Assembly: GCA_001466705.2 (NCBI GenBank)
Contig: LATX02000035.1
Coordinates: forward strand, 496,001 to 560,000
Source of the DNA: Moniliophthora roreri
Taxonomy: Eukaryota > Basidiomycota > Agaricomycetes > Agaricales > Marasmiaceae
DNA length: 64,000 bases
Direction of reading: 5' to 3'
Below the pieces are notes generated by a model. The model had not been told where the DNA came from, did not search any database, and saw only the letters and a list, made by a program, of their open reading frames with translations. Position 1 is the stretch's first letter, and each line of letters begins with the position of its first letter. This document shows positions 22,036 through 34,159 of the stretch, one piece after another. The position numbers and the translations under genes were made by a program.

Positions 22036-24548
22036 CTAGAGAGAAAAGGCAGGAATAATAGAATAAGTAAAGACGGGGAGAGGATGCGCCTGGAAAACTA
22101 CTTGTTAGCGGCACAATTCTAATTCTATGCACCAGATTTACCTCGGTGTTAAATACAACGTCTTTCAAAGGAAGAACACCCGAGTCTGAGAATATTAAAT
22201 ATAGGTACTTAAGGGTCTCGCTCTAGGTCATATGGTTAGTTCAGTAAGACTGCAACACAATCCAATCATTGAACTCACCAAGAAGAACGTTTCTTGCTTA
22301 TCCTGCCTCTTCACCGGTACCGTATCGACATCCAACACAGTCGCATAGCCTCCCCCTGATAAACGACAGTGTTTCTCTATCGAGGTAAAGATACCCCAAG
22401 CGTAGTCACGGTAGCGTACATTCCCAGTCAGACGCCACGCTAGAAAGAGCGATTCGACTGTCTCTGGCCTGTAAAGTATATGATTATCAAATAAATCCCT
22501 CGTGGTAACTCAGTACTGACCGAAGCATATATCGAGCATCGTATGTAATCGGTCCACCTTTCTGCCAATTTTTGATGTACCAATCACGTTCGGCGGTTTC
22601 GTTCATCTTATTTCTGAACATTGCAATTTCTGGTGAGAGGCCGCTTTGCCAAAGATAATCAGTTTGCAGTTTAAGTCGACAGAGAACAAGGACATACGTC
22701 ATTGTCTCATGCGTCCTCATACACGTCTCCAGCAGTTCAACTCCAGTTTTCCAGTCTCTTTTGGCTCTGGGTTTGAACGAGCTGGGTTGTACTGGTTCAG
22801 AGAGATCATGTTCTTCGGACGTTGCTGCTCCTAGCATCAATGATCCCGCGAGAAAACATACAAGATGGTCCTGTTTGTGCTGCAAAGACCACTGGCTAAA
22901 GGGAAAAATTGAGCGGATTGGGAGACAAACGATTTGAATTAAGATTTACGCCTGAGAGACATCGCCGAAACTACTTCGCGGTATCAATTCGGCAATATAG
23001 GTCAAGTGGCGCCTCGGAGTCTTCTGTACGAGCTTGCTGTGTATGCCTTCCATGGCATCGTCATAGATCTGAACATGCGCTCAGCGAAAAACTTTACAAT
23101 AGATTCGAACGCGGGTACCTTGCGGTAGATAGGTTCTGTACGATTCTAGCAGAAAAAAGTTGGTCAAGAAGTACCCCATCGAGACTAGTCCGTTACCGTT
23201 TGGAGATGCTGTTTTCTGAAAAGGGTTTTACAAACTTGTGGAATGAAAACATACTTGAACATGATACATACAGAAGGTACTCGTAATATGAATCTCCGCG
23301 TGAACCTAGTCTGATATCAGATGGTGTGAAGGTACCATTCTCAGCACTAGATCATAATCAGCTTAGCTTACGCAGACTACACGGCAAGGAACAGCGCGCA
23401 CCTCATGAAAATGGGTACTAGGTTGTGTTCTGTCCTCGCCTTGTAAATGATTTCCATGACCTTCTCGGCTTTGTACCAGTAATCCTTGTTCTTTGACAAT
23501 TCAGCGAGATACCGAAATTCCAATTGTAGTGTCGAAGCCTCTGCTGTGCTGATTCTATCCGGTGTCCACTGGTCTGGTAGCCCTGTACTCGCCGAGAGGT
23601 TGACAGAGGGTAGCGGGAGCCCTGACGGTGTGTTGAAGGCGGGTAGCATTCTGTCTGCAAGATCAATAGCACGGTCTAGAAAGAGTTTATCAGAGGTTAG
23701 GTAGTGTGCGCTAAGCAAGCCCCCGAGCACTCGGATAGTTGTCTATGCTTTTACTCAGTGCCGGAAGAAGGAAATGAGCAAAACACAAACCTCGAATGTG
23801 TTGAAGTTTCCACCGCGGGAGAATGAAAGCTTTGTTTTGATCCAGTGGCGAGCTCTAGAGTACTCTGCCTTAAGACCCATGAGGTACATGGTGTCGATTG
23901 CATCGATGATCGTGTAACCGACACCGCCATCTTTGGAAAAGTTGGTGCCCTTTCTACGGACAGGGTGATATTCATCATAGCCCATTGCATCCCTCTCTGG
24001 AGTATTATAAGGTTTCAGAGAAGCTCAGCTAGGTAATCCGCATTGCACTTACCGTAAGCACTCCAAGCATGCTGCGACATCGAATGTGAACTTAGAGGGC
24101 CGTGTTGAGCATGCAAGCAGCTCCCACCTGGAAAGCAGCAACCACGGCTTGTCGTTTGGGTATATCTGCACTCGAAAATTCTTGCACGATAGAAGTCTTC
24201 CAGATATCGTCATCCTCCGAGGATCCTTTGGTGATTTCCGATGTCCAGGGAAGGGGTATCTGTACTCCCAGTCAATGAACTTCCAGTAGACTAGTCAAGA
24301 TATCAACTGACAAAATAAAGCAGCAAACATAGTAATGCAATTCCTGATATATAGGCTGTCCGACGGGTACCAGAGTACTTCCCTGTAAGGACCTCAGTGA
24401 GTGAATGCCGGCGTAAGCAATGGACAGCAACGCACCCCGTACCCATCGAGAATTGAGATTCTGCTTCCGTCCGAAAGTCGTCGATAACCTTTCTCAATCC
24501 CTGAATCTTAGAAATGACACCCCGAAAAATGGGAGTCACTGCGCACAT
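22036..24548 (-). CDS. Glycoside hydrolase family 47 class I alpha-1,2-mannosidase
   Basis: GH47 enzymes trim alpha-1,2-mannose from N-glycans in the ER/Golgi lumen with Ca2+. Near the N-terminus a hydrophobic segment (GTRRTAYISGIALLCLLLYF) fits a type II membrane anchor. The catalytic domain begins DIPKRQAVVAAFQ|HAWSAY, then MGYDEYHPV, DGGVGYTIIDAIDTMYLMGL, HWIKTKLSF, MLGGLLSAHYLTSDKLFLDR and AFNTPSGLPLPSVNL. It continues with IRLGSRGDSYYEYLL, IYDDAMEGIHSKLV, HLVCFLAGSLMLGAAT, TYDARYMLRPETVESLFLAW, SGGGYATVLDVD, SETLKYLYLIFSD and FNTEAHPLPVF. About ten introns are needed. The stop is TAG at 22036-22038. The exon carrying the membrane segment and its link to the catalytic part were not resolved without a frame problem, so the start at 24548 is provisional. 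The invariant acidic and EAHP-type C-terminal residues are present. Confidence 0.85.
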
Positions 24549-24856
24549 GTTAGCCCTATTCCTTCAGTTCTACTCTGCAAGCAAGTGAGCTTTCGAGACT
24601 CAATATAAAAAAGAAAATATTTACTCTAGAATATTTGCATCCACGTAGCCTTGAACGTGTGACCTTGTGGTGAAGAGCCAGAAATATTCAGTATAACGTA
24701 GATCAGACATGGCGGTCTCCAGGTGGGTCCGAAAATGAGCCGAGGCGGGGCATAGCCACAAAGCCAATTTTGACACGGTCAAGCAGTCGCGTCCTTTTTT
24801 GTTCGACAGCCAGGCGCGTTTCTCAATCTCCCTCGCCCTTCCTGGGACTTTCGTCC

Positions 24857-27800
24857 ATGGAGTCGATGCAAGAAAAGTGGGCGAGGGATGGCACCTCTAT
24901 TCATTCCGATAAACAAATGCGTTACAGTCATCGACGACCTGCTCAACCATTTGAAGATTTGGGCTCGGATTTCAAACAAGGGGCGCGAACCGCAGCAAAG
25001 AAGGGCAGTTCATCGCAGAATAGCGTCAAATCTAGCTCTCAGCAGAAATCAAAGGGTAGTTTGCCGCGTCGAAATGCATTGAGGTCGGGTGATTCGGACT
25101 CGGAAGATGAGTTGTTGCTTTCTAGCGACCGCGAGTCATCTGTGGACCCTGTCGAGAGAAGAGGTGAGAGGAAGATCGCAAAGGAGAAGAAGATGGAGCA
25201 GAAAGAGAAGCCAAAAGGAGATGATATAGTTCAGAAACTACAGAAGCAATCCGGCGTGCTGAAAGGCCTCAGCTTCAAGAAGAGGAAAGGAGCCGAATCT
25301 GACGACAAGTCCTCGCTTAAGGAAAACGAAGCCACTTCATCTACGTCAAAAGACTCGCCCTTTGAAGAATCTTCTCCAACTTTGTCTTGCAAGCCAGCCT
25401 CATCCACTATTCTGAAACCAGTTCCTCCCAAGGACCCGAATGTGCATCAGCCTCCTTCAAACGATCCGACAAAAACTCCTATACCCTCGAAAATGACACG
25501 TTCATCTTCCAGGCGCAATGCATCGAAAGATGCGACCTCTGACGTCCAACGTGTCGGCAAAGCTGTTGCTCGTCAAACTAGCCTGAAGAAGACTCAATCG
25601 GTGATAATTTCGGATTCTTCTGAAGATGAAGATTCGCCGGAACCGTCCACGACAGCCAAGGTGAAAGGGAAGGTAATGCATCGCATTGTTTCACCTTCGG
25701 GATCTCCAGAGCCCAAGAAGCGAACCATCGAGGCATTCCCTTCACTGTCTCCCCTTTCCAGCACCCCGGTGAAAGGACAGCCAGCCAAGGAGAATGCCAC
25801 CCGAGGATTCCCTCTACTCTCGCCGCTCTCGTCTCAGGACACCGCTGAAGACATTGAGCGAACGATCGGAAAAGGTAAGGGCAAAGCAGCCGGAAACAAG
25901 CCCTCCAGCAATGGCACAACGCCTCGGCCGATGCCTTTACCCTCGCCTTTGTCTTCACAGAACGTGCGTAACAGGCCAACAGGGAAAGAGAAGCGGCGAG
26001 GCGCTGGTAGATCTAACGATACTGTTGAAGATAGAGTCTCTCGAACGAAGCCGTTCCCTTTGTCTCTGCCTGGGAGTGACGGGCCTAACTCAGGTGCAGG
26101 ACCGTCTACAGTAAAACGTCCAGAAAAGAGAATCCCAGATGAGCCCGCTGTGGGAAGCGCTGAAAGAGCGAAACGTAGGAAGGAGGAAGCTTCGTATGTA
26201 CTGTCTTCTGTCCTGATAGTTTTCGCGTGTCTAATTCCTTCCCTTTCACAGGCAACCATCCACGAGTGACTCAGAGGTAAACCTTGTTGAGGATATGGAT
26301 GCAGACGAAGACTATGACCGTATGCAACTTACATGCTTTCACAGCAGTTTAATTGACTCGCACGCTTCTAGTGTTCTTCAACAGCGACGTTGACCCACGT
26401 ACTCTTTGTCCATACTGTGATGCTCGCCTTCCACGCTCTCCCACACCATTGCTCAAGAAACTGATCACGCGGGCGGCTGAGAAATCGCAACCCCATCCAA
26501 GGCCAACCAATAGTCTTGGCAGGAAAGCACCCATGGCAGTCTTCATCTCTGTATGTCAGCGGCACCGCTTCGAGAATGAGATTCTGCCAGAAGCAGAGTC
26601 TAAGGGGTGGCCCAAGACGATCGATTTTGACCAGCTGGAGAAACGTGTCATCAAAATGAAGAATCCGTTGAAGGAACTGATCGATGATGAGACGTGGAAA
26701 GACCAGATGGATGAAGATGAAATAGCTTTTTATGACCATATCAGCCCAAGATCATTGTGTGTGTTTTGGAAAGAGGCGCTGCAGGATGTGAAGGAGAAGG
26801 GTTCCAAGGTGGCTGCCAACGTTAAGAGTCAGTTCTCGAATTTCGAGAAGACTCAGCCAGGATAGTCAGTACCAGCCTTTTATACTTCCTTGCTACCTCA
26901 TACTGACGCTTTAATTGCTCAGTTACGGTGAACTAGGATCTGTTATCATTCATCACGCTCTCTATGAACTCTTTCCTCCGAGTTCCATTGAACCGCATCT
27001 CGTGGCACCTTTGGATCCCAAAGAGTTTATCCAGCGAGTTCTTGTCCCGGAGGTTGGCGTCAGGTTGATCATGGAGGATAAGAAGCTAATCGGAGGGGCT
27101 GGCGCAAGAGAGGCAGTCCAAATACTGCGAGACAGCTCGAAATACGGCGTAGCCATGTTCCCTGAGGATGGCGGAGAGTGGGATGATTCTTCGAGAGGCC
27201 GAAAGCAGAAAGAGAACGGGCAGTCTGGACTTAATGCTGCAGACGCAATGGTTAGAGAGAAAGCGAGGAAGAGGCGGATCGAGATAGCGGAGGAGGATAG
27301 GATCGAGGAAAAGGAACTTGAGATGGCGAAGGAGGCAGAGAAGTACTCCAGGCAGAGCGAAGCGAAGGCGGATGACCCCACTGTTACCACCAAGAAAGCC
27401 TCTAGGCCGGAACCGAGACCGAGACCAAAGGCGATCAGAAAGAATTCGTCTACTGTGGCTGTTGATGCGGCTCAGGCAAGCGAGGCAGAGACCGATACAA
27501 CTCCGCACGATGAGGACGATGAAGATGCTATGCAATACGTCGATCTGGAGGAACGCAAATTGTTTGCTGAGCTCGATGATATATTGGACAGGGATGCAGA
27601 TTCAGGCTTTACATCGTTCTTGTCTCGTCCCTCTCGCGCACCATCGACCGAAAACTCGTCGGAACCTTCTACCAAAACCAAACGGAAGGCCCGCGCCGCT
27701 GCGGAGAAAGCAAAGGCAGCCATCGCAACCGATAACTCCGGAGAAGACACAGACGTGAGCATGACCTCCACTCGCTCACGGCAAGGAAAGAGACTGGAGA

Positions 27801-28126
27801 AACGACAACGCAGACCCGAATCGAGGGAAGTTAGCGTAGAGGTAGTTCCGCCTCCCACCTCCAGTCTGAAACTGGACGACGACGACGACGCCACTCCCAG
27901 GCCAACGAGACGTCAGGTTCAGGCATCATCTAGCATTCCAGCCCTTGTCGCCCGAGAACGATTGAATAAGCTGGGAAGGTGAGTACAGTGTGTTACACCA
28001 TGAACTCCACTAACTGATGACTTCGATTGCAGGACGAATCAGGAGCCGAAGCCTCGAGATGAGTGGATGAACACGATGCGTAAAGATCCTGTCTCGCCCT
28101 CGTCATGGCTGCTCAGCGACGACTGA
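24857..28126 (+). CDS. RTC4-domain protein with long disordered N-terminus
   Basis: The first in-frame ATG is 24857 (MESMQEKWARDGTSIHSDKQ). The first 450 residues are low-complexity and charged, with SDSEDELLLSSD and SDSSEDED acidic serine clusters and repeated FPLLSPLSS/FPSLSPLSS-like motifs. The conserved part starts after two introns: LFFNSDVDPRTLCPYCDARL, a Cys-pair motif typical of the RTC4 family, then KAPMAVFISVCQRHRFENEI, WPKTIDFDQLEKRVIKM, FWKEALQDV, and YYGELGSVIIHHALYELFPP. It closes with EFIQRVLVPEVGVRLIMEDK. A second charged tail follows, with a (GAC)n Asp run near 27878, and ends SSWLLSDD (stop 28124-28126). Yeast RTC4 is named from a telomere-capping genetic screen; its biochemical role is unknown. 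Confidence 0.75.
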
Positions 28127-28370
28127 CAAGATACCCCGACTACTCATTGAAGCCCATGAACTACGTTGTATAGCACCTTTTATATCGTATATACATTATA
28201 TAAGTTATAGCATATATAACCTTATGTATAAGATGCGAGTAGATAATCGAAAGTTTCCGATACGACACTACGAGGACGCGACGCATGTCGACACGTGATC
28301 GTATATTATCTTGACCTTTCACTACCACCGATTCCCTTCAAAGTTATCTTCCTGCTGCTTGCAGTCAGAA

Positions 28371-29646
28371 ATGCTCCGAACACTCTCTCGAACTCGCAGT
28401 CAACCTCTGCCAAAGCGTAATTCACATCACCAGCCGTTCCTCTTAGTCACTGCCATCGATTTCCTTCCTTGTCGACAAGAATCTGGACATACGACTCCAT
28501 GCATTCCCGCAGAGATTCTAGATAAGATCGTAGAATTTGCTCTCACAACTTCGGCTCTCGAATCAATGGTAGATCCATTTTCGTCTATCACATCCTTCTC
28601 CCTCGTGTCCTCGACGTTTCGCCAAATTTCACTTCGTCGTTATCTCCGCGACGTCGTTGTTCGGTCTCGGGAACATTGGGATTGGTTATACCAGCTGATG
28701 ATGGGTTATGATACTCGGACGACTGGGAAAGGCAGATTCATCGGCATTCGGTGAATATATGCGCTTGAGCATTATATTCAGGGACTCACAATAGATTCGT
28801 TCAACAGGTCTTTTAGTTCGAATTCCTCCTTCCTCTCGTTCCATCCTTCCAGACTTGCAGCTTTCACGAATTTGCAAACACTAAATCTCAACTTAGAAAA
28901 CGAAGGACTCCACACACAGCATATTCTCACTACGACCATCTTCAAACACCTGCTTGCGTCGAATTCTAACTGCTCCTCGTCGCTCGTCAAACTGGTACTC
29001 AACGCTGTACCTCGGATCGATAATTCCTTACTCTCTCTCATCGCACTATCATTCCCTCTCGTTTCTATTCTTCACATCACTTCTACAGATCGCGTAGACA
29101 GCTACGATTGGGTCGGCAATGAGCTGTGTTGGTGCTGCATCGACGACGTTCTCGACTGCTCTTTCCACTCTGCTGTTCCGGAAATGTTTCCCACAGCAGA
29201 AGAGATGGCGGTGAGGTCTCGCCAGTTCTCGAGCTTGAACCTTTCGAAACTAACTACCCAAGCAGACCAGATTTGGGGTGGCCCTTCGCCCTCTTACAAG
29301 GCTTCAACATTTGTTACTCGGTGTTTACTTATCTGACGAGGGGCTACGGTGGAAGCATATCTTGAACTGCTTGCAAGCAAATGCACCTCCTCATCAAGCT
29401 CTTGAGGACTGCATATCTTGCCGCGAGCTTTACGGTCGAGAGGTCCGTCGTCGAGAAGAAGTTGCAAGTGATATAATTGCTTCCGAAATCCCTTCCCTCA
29501 AGACTATCAGTTGGCATTCATACTTCAATAACATGTTTTCTAGATGCCCAAGTGGCATCCGTGAGGAAGGTGGAAGGGAGTATGTGCGTAGCGTTGATTT
29601 TGACGTCTTGGAGGATAGAGAAGCTACACGAAGGGATATGATTTGA
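28371..29646 (+). CDS. F-box/LRR-type protein with an apparent frameshift
   Basis: The first ATG is 28371 (MLRTLSRTRSQ). An F-box-like segment reads CIPAEILDKIVEFAL then FSLVSSTFRQISLRRYLRDV. An intron at about 28751-28795 leads to NLQTLNLNLENEGLHTQHIL, leucine-rich segments, and a Cys-rich stretch CWCCIDDVLDC. The reading then changes frame: the frame ending TTQADQIWGG must shift to the frame reading ALRPLTRLQHLLLGVYLSDE to continue through EDCISCRELYGREVRRREEV to the stop at 29644-29646. No intron explains the shift. A run of four G at 29275-29278 would restore one frame if it were three. F-box proteins select substrates for SCF ubiquitin ligases. It may be a recent pseudogene or contain a sequencing error. 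Confidence 0.6.
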
Positions 29647-30048
29647 TGTTTCCTTCCCGCCATCGCTTTCCCCGCCCCTTCATTTCGTTCGATTATGTAC
29701 TATCATGGACTGGGATAATCGTTACCTATGCACTGTATCATTAACGGACGGACGGATTCCCATTATACCGCTGAAGGGCAATCACTAGCACTAGTTACAA
29801 TTGTAGTACAATGGATACACAATTCTCGGAGATCAGAAGTCAAGTTGAAAAATCCGGAAAGTGGAACAATGGACCATCACCCGAAAGTTCCTGTTGTACG
29901 TGCCACAATGCCACAGGTCCGAGCAGAAAACCTCACAGCTAAACGTTTATATATCCACAAGCCATTTGCCTCCGTTCTCCACCGCCGTCCAACATCAACA
30001 TCGACGCGTGCCTCATTGTCAATTCCAAGCCATTCACTCGGTTTCAGC
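29647..30048. promoter_or_regulatory. 5' region with TATA-like element
   Basis: No gene is seen in these 400 bases. A TATATAT element at 29948-29954 lies 95 nt before the ATG at 30049, which supports that ATG over the earlier in-frame ones at 29728 and 29869. Confidence 0.35.
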
Positions 30049-30978
30049 ATGCCCCTGCCCCAGACCAAGTCTTCAGAATTTGCCCGCCTCTTCGAGCTTT
30101 TCGACCAGCTAGCGTCTCGCCGAACACGCACTCACGGCTCTACGTCATCTGCTCTTGACGACCTTCGTTCCGTTCCAATTCCAGACGACCTCGAACCAGT
30201 ATTCCGCAACCTCATCACCCTGATCGATGCGCGTAATCGACTAGACCGCGAGAAGCCTGCTAGCCGAGGGCGAAGGAACACCGTATCAACAACCAAGGCC
30301 CTAGTCGACTCTGACTCTGAAAATGAGACGACTACCGAATTTCCTGCTGGTGGGAAGCAGTACCCATTCACGTTTAAGATGATGCTTCATAAATTGTACG
30401 ATTTAGAGGAGTGGGGTAAGAAGGTGCAGGATGTGCTGGAGAAGTCACAGAACGACTTCAAGTCTTTGGCAGACAAGGAGGATGTTTCGGATGTTGGGAG
30501 AAAGGGAGAGGAGACCGTAGGACACCCCCGAGGAGAAAGTCGAGTGCATTTAAGCCCTGCAGTGGATGCAGGTCCAACAACAACAAAAGGTCGCCCTCGC
30601 AGCCACACGGTCGCAACGACTGCTCCTGAAAGAAGAGCGAAAGAGATCGAAGGCGCGACTAAGAACCGACCCTTCACTCAAGAAGACAAGAAGGCCGCGC
30701 AGGCAAATGTCAGGGCTGTAAAAAAACGGTGCGTCGGTAGACGAAAGTCGATTACAGGTGCAGGCCTTGGAAGCAAGAGAGAGTGGTTCTATAACGCCGC
30801 TGTCGCCTCGAGTGAGACGTACGAAGGACACGGTACACCGCAAAAATGTGGTGGGCGTTTGGGCGCTCCCGACGGAGTGGAAGACAGGCCAGTAGTCGCC
30901 AGGCGTAGACTGCTCTCTGTCGCCACAGATTCCCCTTGGTGCAGGGAGTTCGGGGATGTCATGGGTGCCAGGAGGTGA
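30049..30978 (+). CDS. Unrecognised basic protein, intronless
   Basis: The chosen start (MPLPQTKSSEFARLFELFDQ) gives about 309 residues; an in-frame ATG at 29728 gives 416. The N-terminal 70 residues look helical and folded (LEPVFRNLITLIDARNRLDR). A second helical segment is PFTFKMMLHKLYDLEEWGKK then VQDVLEKSQNDFKSL. The C-terminal half is basic and disordered, with a KKRCVGRRKSITG motif that could be a nuclear-localisation or kinase site. I recognise no family. The clean open frame and helical blocks suggest a real gene. Confidence 0.55.
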   Translation: MPLPQTKSSEFARLFELFDQLASRRTRTHGSTSSALDDLRSVPIPDDLEPVFRNLITLIDARNRLDREKPASRGRRNTVSTTKALVDSDSENETTTEFPAGGKQYPFTFKMMLHKLYDLEEWGKKVQDVLEKSQNDFKSLADKEDVSDVGRKGEETVGHPRGESRVHLSPAVDAGPTTTKGRPRSHTVATTAPERRAKEIEGATKNRPFTQEDKKAAQANVRAVKKRCVGRRKSITGAGLGSKREWFYNAAVASSETYEGHGTPQKCGGRLGAPDGVEDRPVVARRRLLSVATDSPWCREFGDVMGARR

Positions 30979-33170
30979 TGGAAGTATGAGCCGGTGATAC
31001 GCGCATTATTCTTGGTCTCTACTTGGGCTTATTCATTATACCTTTTTCGACTATAAACATTGCTGATTAGATACGACATATGTAATTGTAAAATTTTATT
31101 TTACCAGAAACTTTGCGAGACTCCGGACACTTTTCTTTTCTTGAATTTTCCGAATTCTATATTTCGCTCTGCGTTTGCTGACCATTGTCACAGCCGCCGC
31201 CCATCTATGTCGTCGTACTATGCGTTAAGACAGGAATCAAATGATTTTTGAAAGGTATCGGCAGGGAGTAAACCGCGAAAAACCTAAACCTGTCACCCCA
31301 AGCCGTCAGCATTAGGACAAGAACCCGAAAAGGGCTGCACTAACCAGTCTAACCGCTTCAAGGGACCAACAGATCAATGGCTTGATGCAAGATTTCCATG
31401 AAACCAAGGTACAATCCAGCCTGGCTTTGGCGCAATACAGTTGCATTGATGACGGACATGCCTACACTATCCAGGTCGCCGCCTTCGCTACCAGATTGCT
31501 CAGACAAGATTGGCTGCTGCCAACCATCGCATATACGTATCACCGACCATCTCCAACCGTATATCTTGTGGATTGCGCTAACCAGGAGGAGGTAAAACTC
31601 GGTATCGGTGTATCAATATCAGATAAACTGATGGACATAAACGCCAGAACCGCTCGCTTTGTCTGGAGGCAACTGGTTGAATCTTCCCACTGAGCCGTTC
31701 CCGGGCGAAACAAAACAGCCACAGCTAATACCAGCTCTTTAGCGCGGGAAGGCAGGAAGGCAGGGGTTGCGGGATATTCGCCTTGGTGTGACAGTAGAGT
31801 TGTCAGCAACCGACGAAGGAATGGAGCGGCATACAATACGTCTGGCAGGCTGGTTTGCGTCATTGCTCGATTGTTTGGATGCGAAGCAAGATGCTCTGGG
31901 TGCAGAGCAATTCAGATGTCTCTGTCAACCATCTGTGGAGCTGAAAACATTACATGGGGAAAACTCCGAATCTCGTGGGCATTGGCCGATACCGGTGACA
32001 GATTTTCAGACTTGAATGGTTCGAAAATGCTAAGGTACGAAAGATATGCCCCTGCGTATAAGGGACGATAATTTAACTGGAGAAGGAATCCACAGAACTC
32101 CCGAGAATGCTTTGGTGCCTGTACCATTCAACCGCATCCCAGTGCAGACGGTAGCGGTAGCCAGGTATACGTTATAAGTCGGTGCCGTTCATACAATTCC
32201 CAGAACTAGAAAACCAGTTCATCAATCACCGCGTAACTTGAAAGCGAAATGAAAACAGATCGAGCGGGACTGACCATAAAAATTTGGTAACGCTGGCATA
32301 TATCATCTACAGTATTCACTCACGACTATGTCAAGCATCCCGTCGCAATCAGACCAGGTTTGCGAGCAGGGCTGATGCTTCGATCCCGGCGATGCAGGGG
32401 GTGGCATAAGCGTTTCGCAATACTGACTTGCTCATCGTCGAGAGGTGTTCAGTACTTGCATGATACTGGACGCATGGGGATTGTCCAACGGAGTGATACA
32501 TGCCGGTGTGTATTAGATTTACTACCTTTTAAAGTGGATCAATATCATGCCCTTCCTTGAAGGAGAAACCTAAAGGAAGCGGGATGGACATACTTTCCGA
32601 GCCTCCTCTGGCCGAGTACCCAGAAATTCTGGCGAATTCCGTTTCTTCACTTCCGTCACGTTTCTCACGTCAAGATTTTGTCTTGTAGAGTACTAGACGA
32701 TTCAAACCTTGCTCTTTGGGGTGCTAGGTGCTAGTCAACACGAGTGAGGCTTGATACGGAAACAGCACGAACATTGCTATATAGTTGAACGTTGTCGCCC
32801 CGCCGGATGCCCTGATTGGACAAATCCTCATAATGCGACCTGACGCCCATGCACACGAATTTGTGTCATTTCCAAAGCAGAACTAGGGTTGGTAAGTTCC
32901 CCCCAGTTCCATCAGAATCTGTATATCCGCAGATTGACCATCTTTCTTCCGCTGATGTTGATGAATCCTGGACAAAGAAAAAAGATGTAAGAGATAGATC
33001 TTCCTTAGAGCGAAGACTTTATACGATCATAGGCGCACAGTCGTTGGGCAACGCAGGACTGAGCTACGTCAAGGCACACTTGCAAGAGGCTGAAAGATCG
33101 AGGGATGAGAGGAAAAGTAACATGTACATAATTATGGCATGATTACAAAAATCTCAGATCCGACAGGCGC
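30979..33170. other. Gene-poor stretch
   Basis: About 2.2 kb with only short open frames. The longest, at 31382-31693 (+), 31540-31863 (-) and 32849-33142 (+), have no recognisable domain and no convincing splice partners. It could hold decayed genes or transposon remnants; I cannot support any. Confidence 0.4.
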
Positions 33171-33960
33171 CTACGGGGCGCTTTTCATTTGGATGCGGAG
33201 AGGGGGTATACATTCATAGTATGTACTCGGAGCTCCCATGACCCCATCCCAATAGTCCTCGTTCACAGCGTCTAGTGTGAGCATGAGATGTTCGAGCCTC
33301 GGAAGGTTTCCCTCGATGCCCCAACCAATACTAGAGAATTGGTCTCCACTTGAAGACTTTGCCAGAGCACGGACTCTCCCATCAAAATCTCCAAAGCTTC
33401 GCATGCGACGAAGATTGCTACATCAAAGTCTGGGATGTCGACCCACAACTCGAGTGTCAGAGGTGCCGTCCGGGAACGTTCAGTGAACAATCGTGTCAAG
33501 GAAGCGACTTGGCGGTCTTCGTCGGGATCCCAAGAAACGACAGGGACAAGGAAAACCACAGACGCGGCGGGGTTGTGAGAGTGATATGTCGCCAACGTTC
33601 ACAAACGCTGGATAGCGCAAGAGCAGAAAGGAACTTCTGCTCATTCCTATCGCAAACTTCCGTGAATGCCTGGACAACGACCTCGGGCGGTAGCCGATGA
33701 ATTGGCGATAGCAAGGTCCTGTATCGTTCCATCCTTTTCTTCAGCCCATTCCGCAACGCTATGATGGATGTTTTCATTTCGTTGACTTCTTTTTCGGAGC
33801 ATTGCAGAAAATGCTCGATAATGTTCCTATCAGAAGGTGATACTGTGTTTCGAAACACTCAATCCGCGCAGATATTGGAGAGGAAAACTGATGGAAACGG
33901 TTTGCGGAGTTCCAGGCATACTCATACTGGGGAGGAAGGCCTACAGACATATATAACACT
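33171..33960 (-). pseudogene. F-box protein pseudogene, copy 1
   Basis: The N-terminal part is good: SDRNIIEHFLQCSEKEVNEM, then MERYRTLLSPIHRLPPEVVV, the F-box core, then SSVCERWRHITLTTPPRLW. After PRLWFSLSLSF the reading must change frame to DPDEDRQVASLTRLFTERSR and LTLELWVDIPDF. A second change leads to NLPRLEHLMLTL. Neither change has splice signals I can see. This fits a broken copy of an agaric F-box/LRR gene. Confidence 0.6.
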
Positions 33961-34159
33961 CAATTACGGATTATGGATGTGCTGAACACCGTGGAACGTA
34001 CCAAGTCGAGGTTGACGATCAAAGAAAATTCTGTGGGAAATCCGCTTAGCACCCAGCTACCCAATTTGAAAATGTTCTCTTCTGAACTTCAAGACATCAA
34101 CGGGCATAGGGCCGCGGGTTGTAGGCGACAAATCCCCGTAATTCACCTCTCTTGCTCCA

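Noticed and set aside
24770..24856. Upstream extension of the RTC4-domain protein
   Set aside because: The earlier start is a TTG codon; the first in-frame ATG is at 24857.
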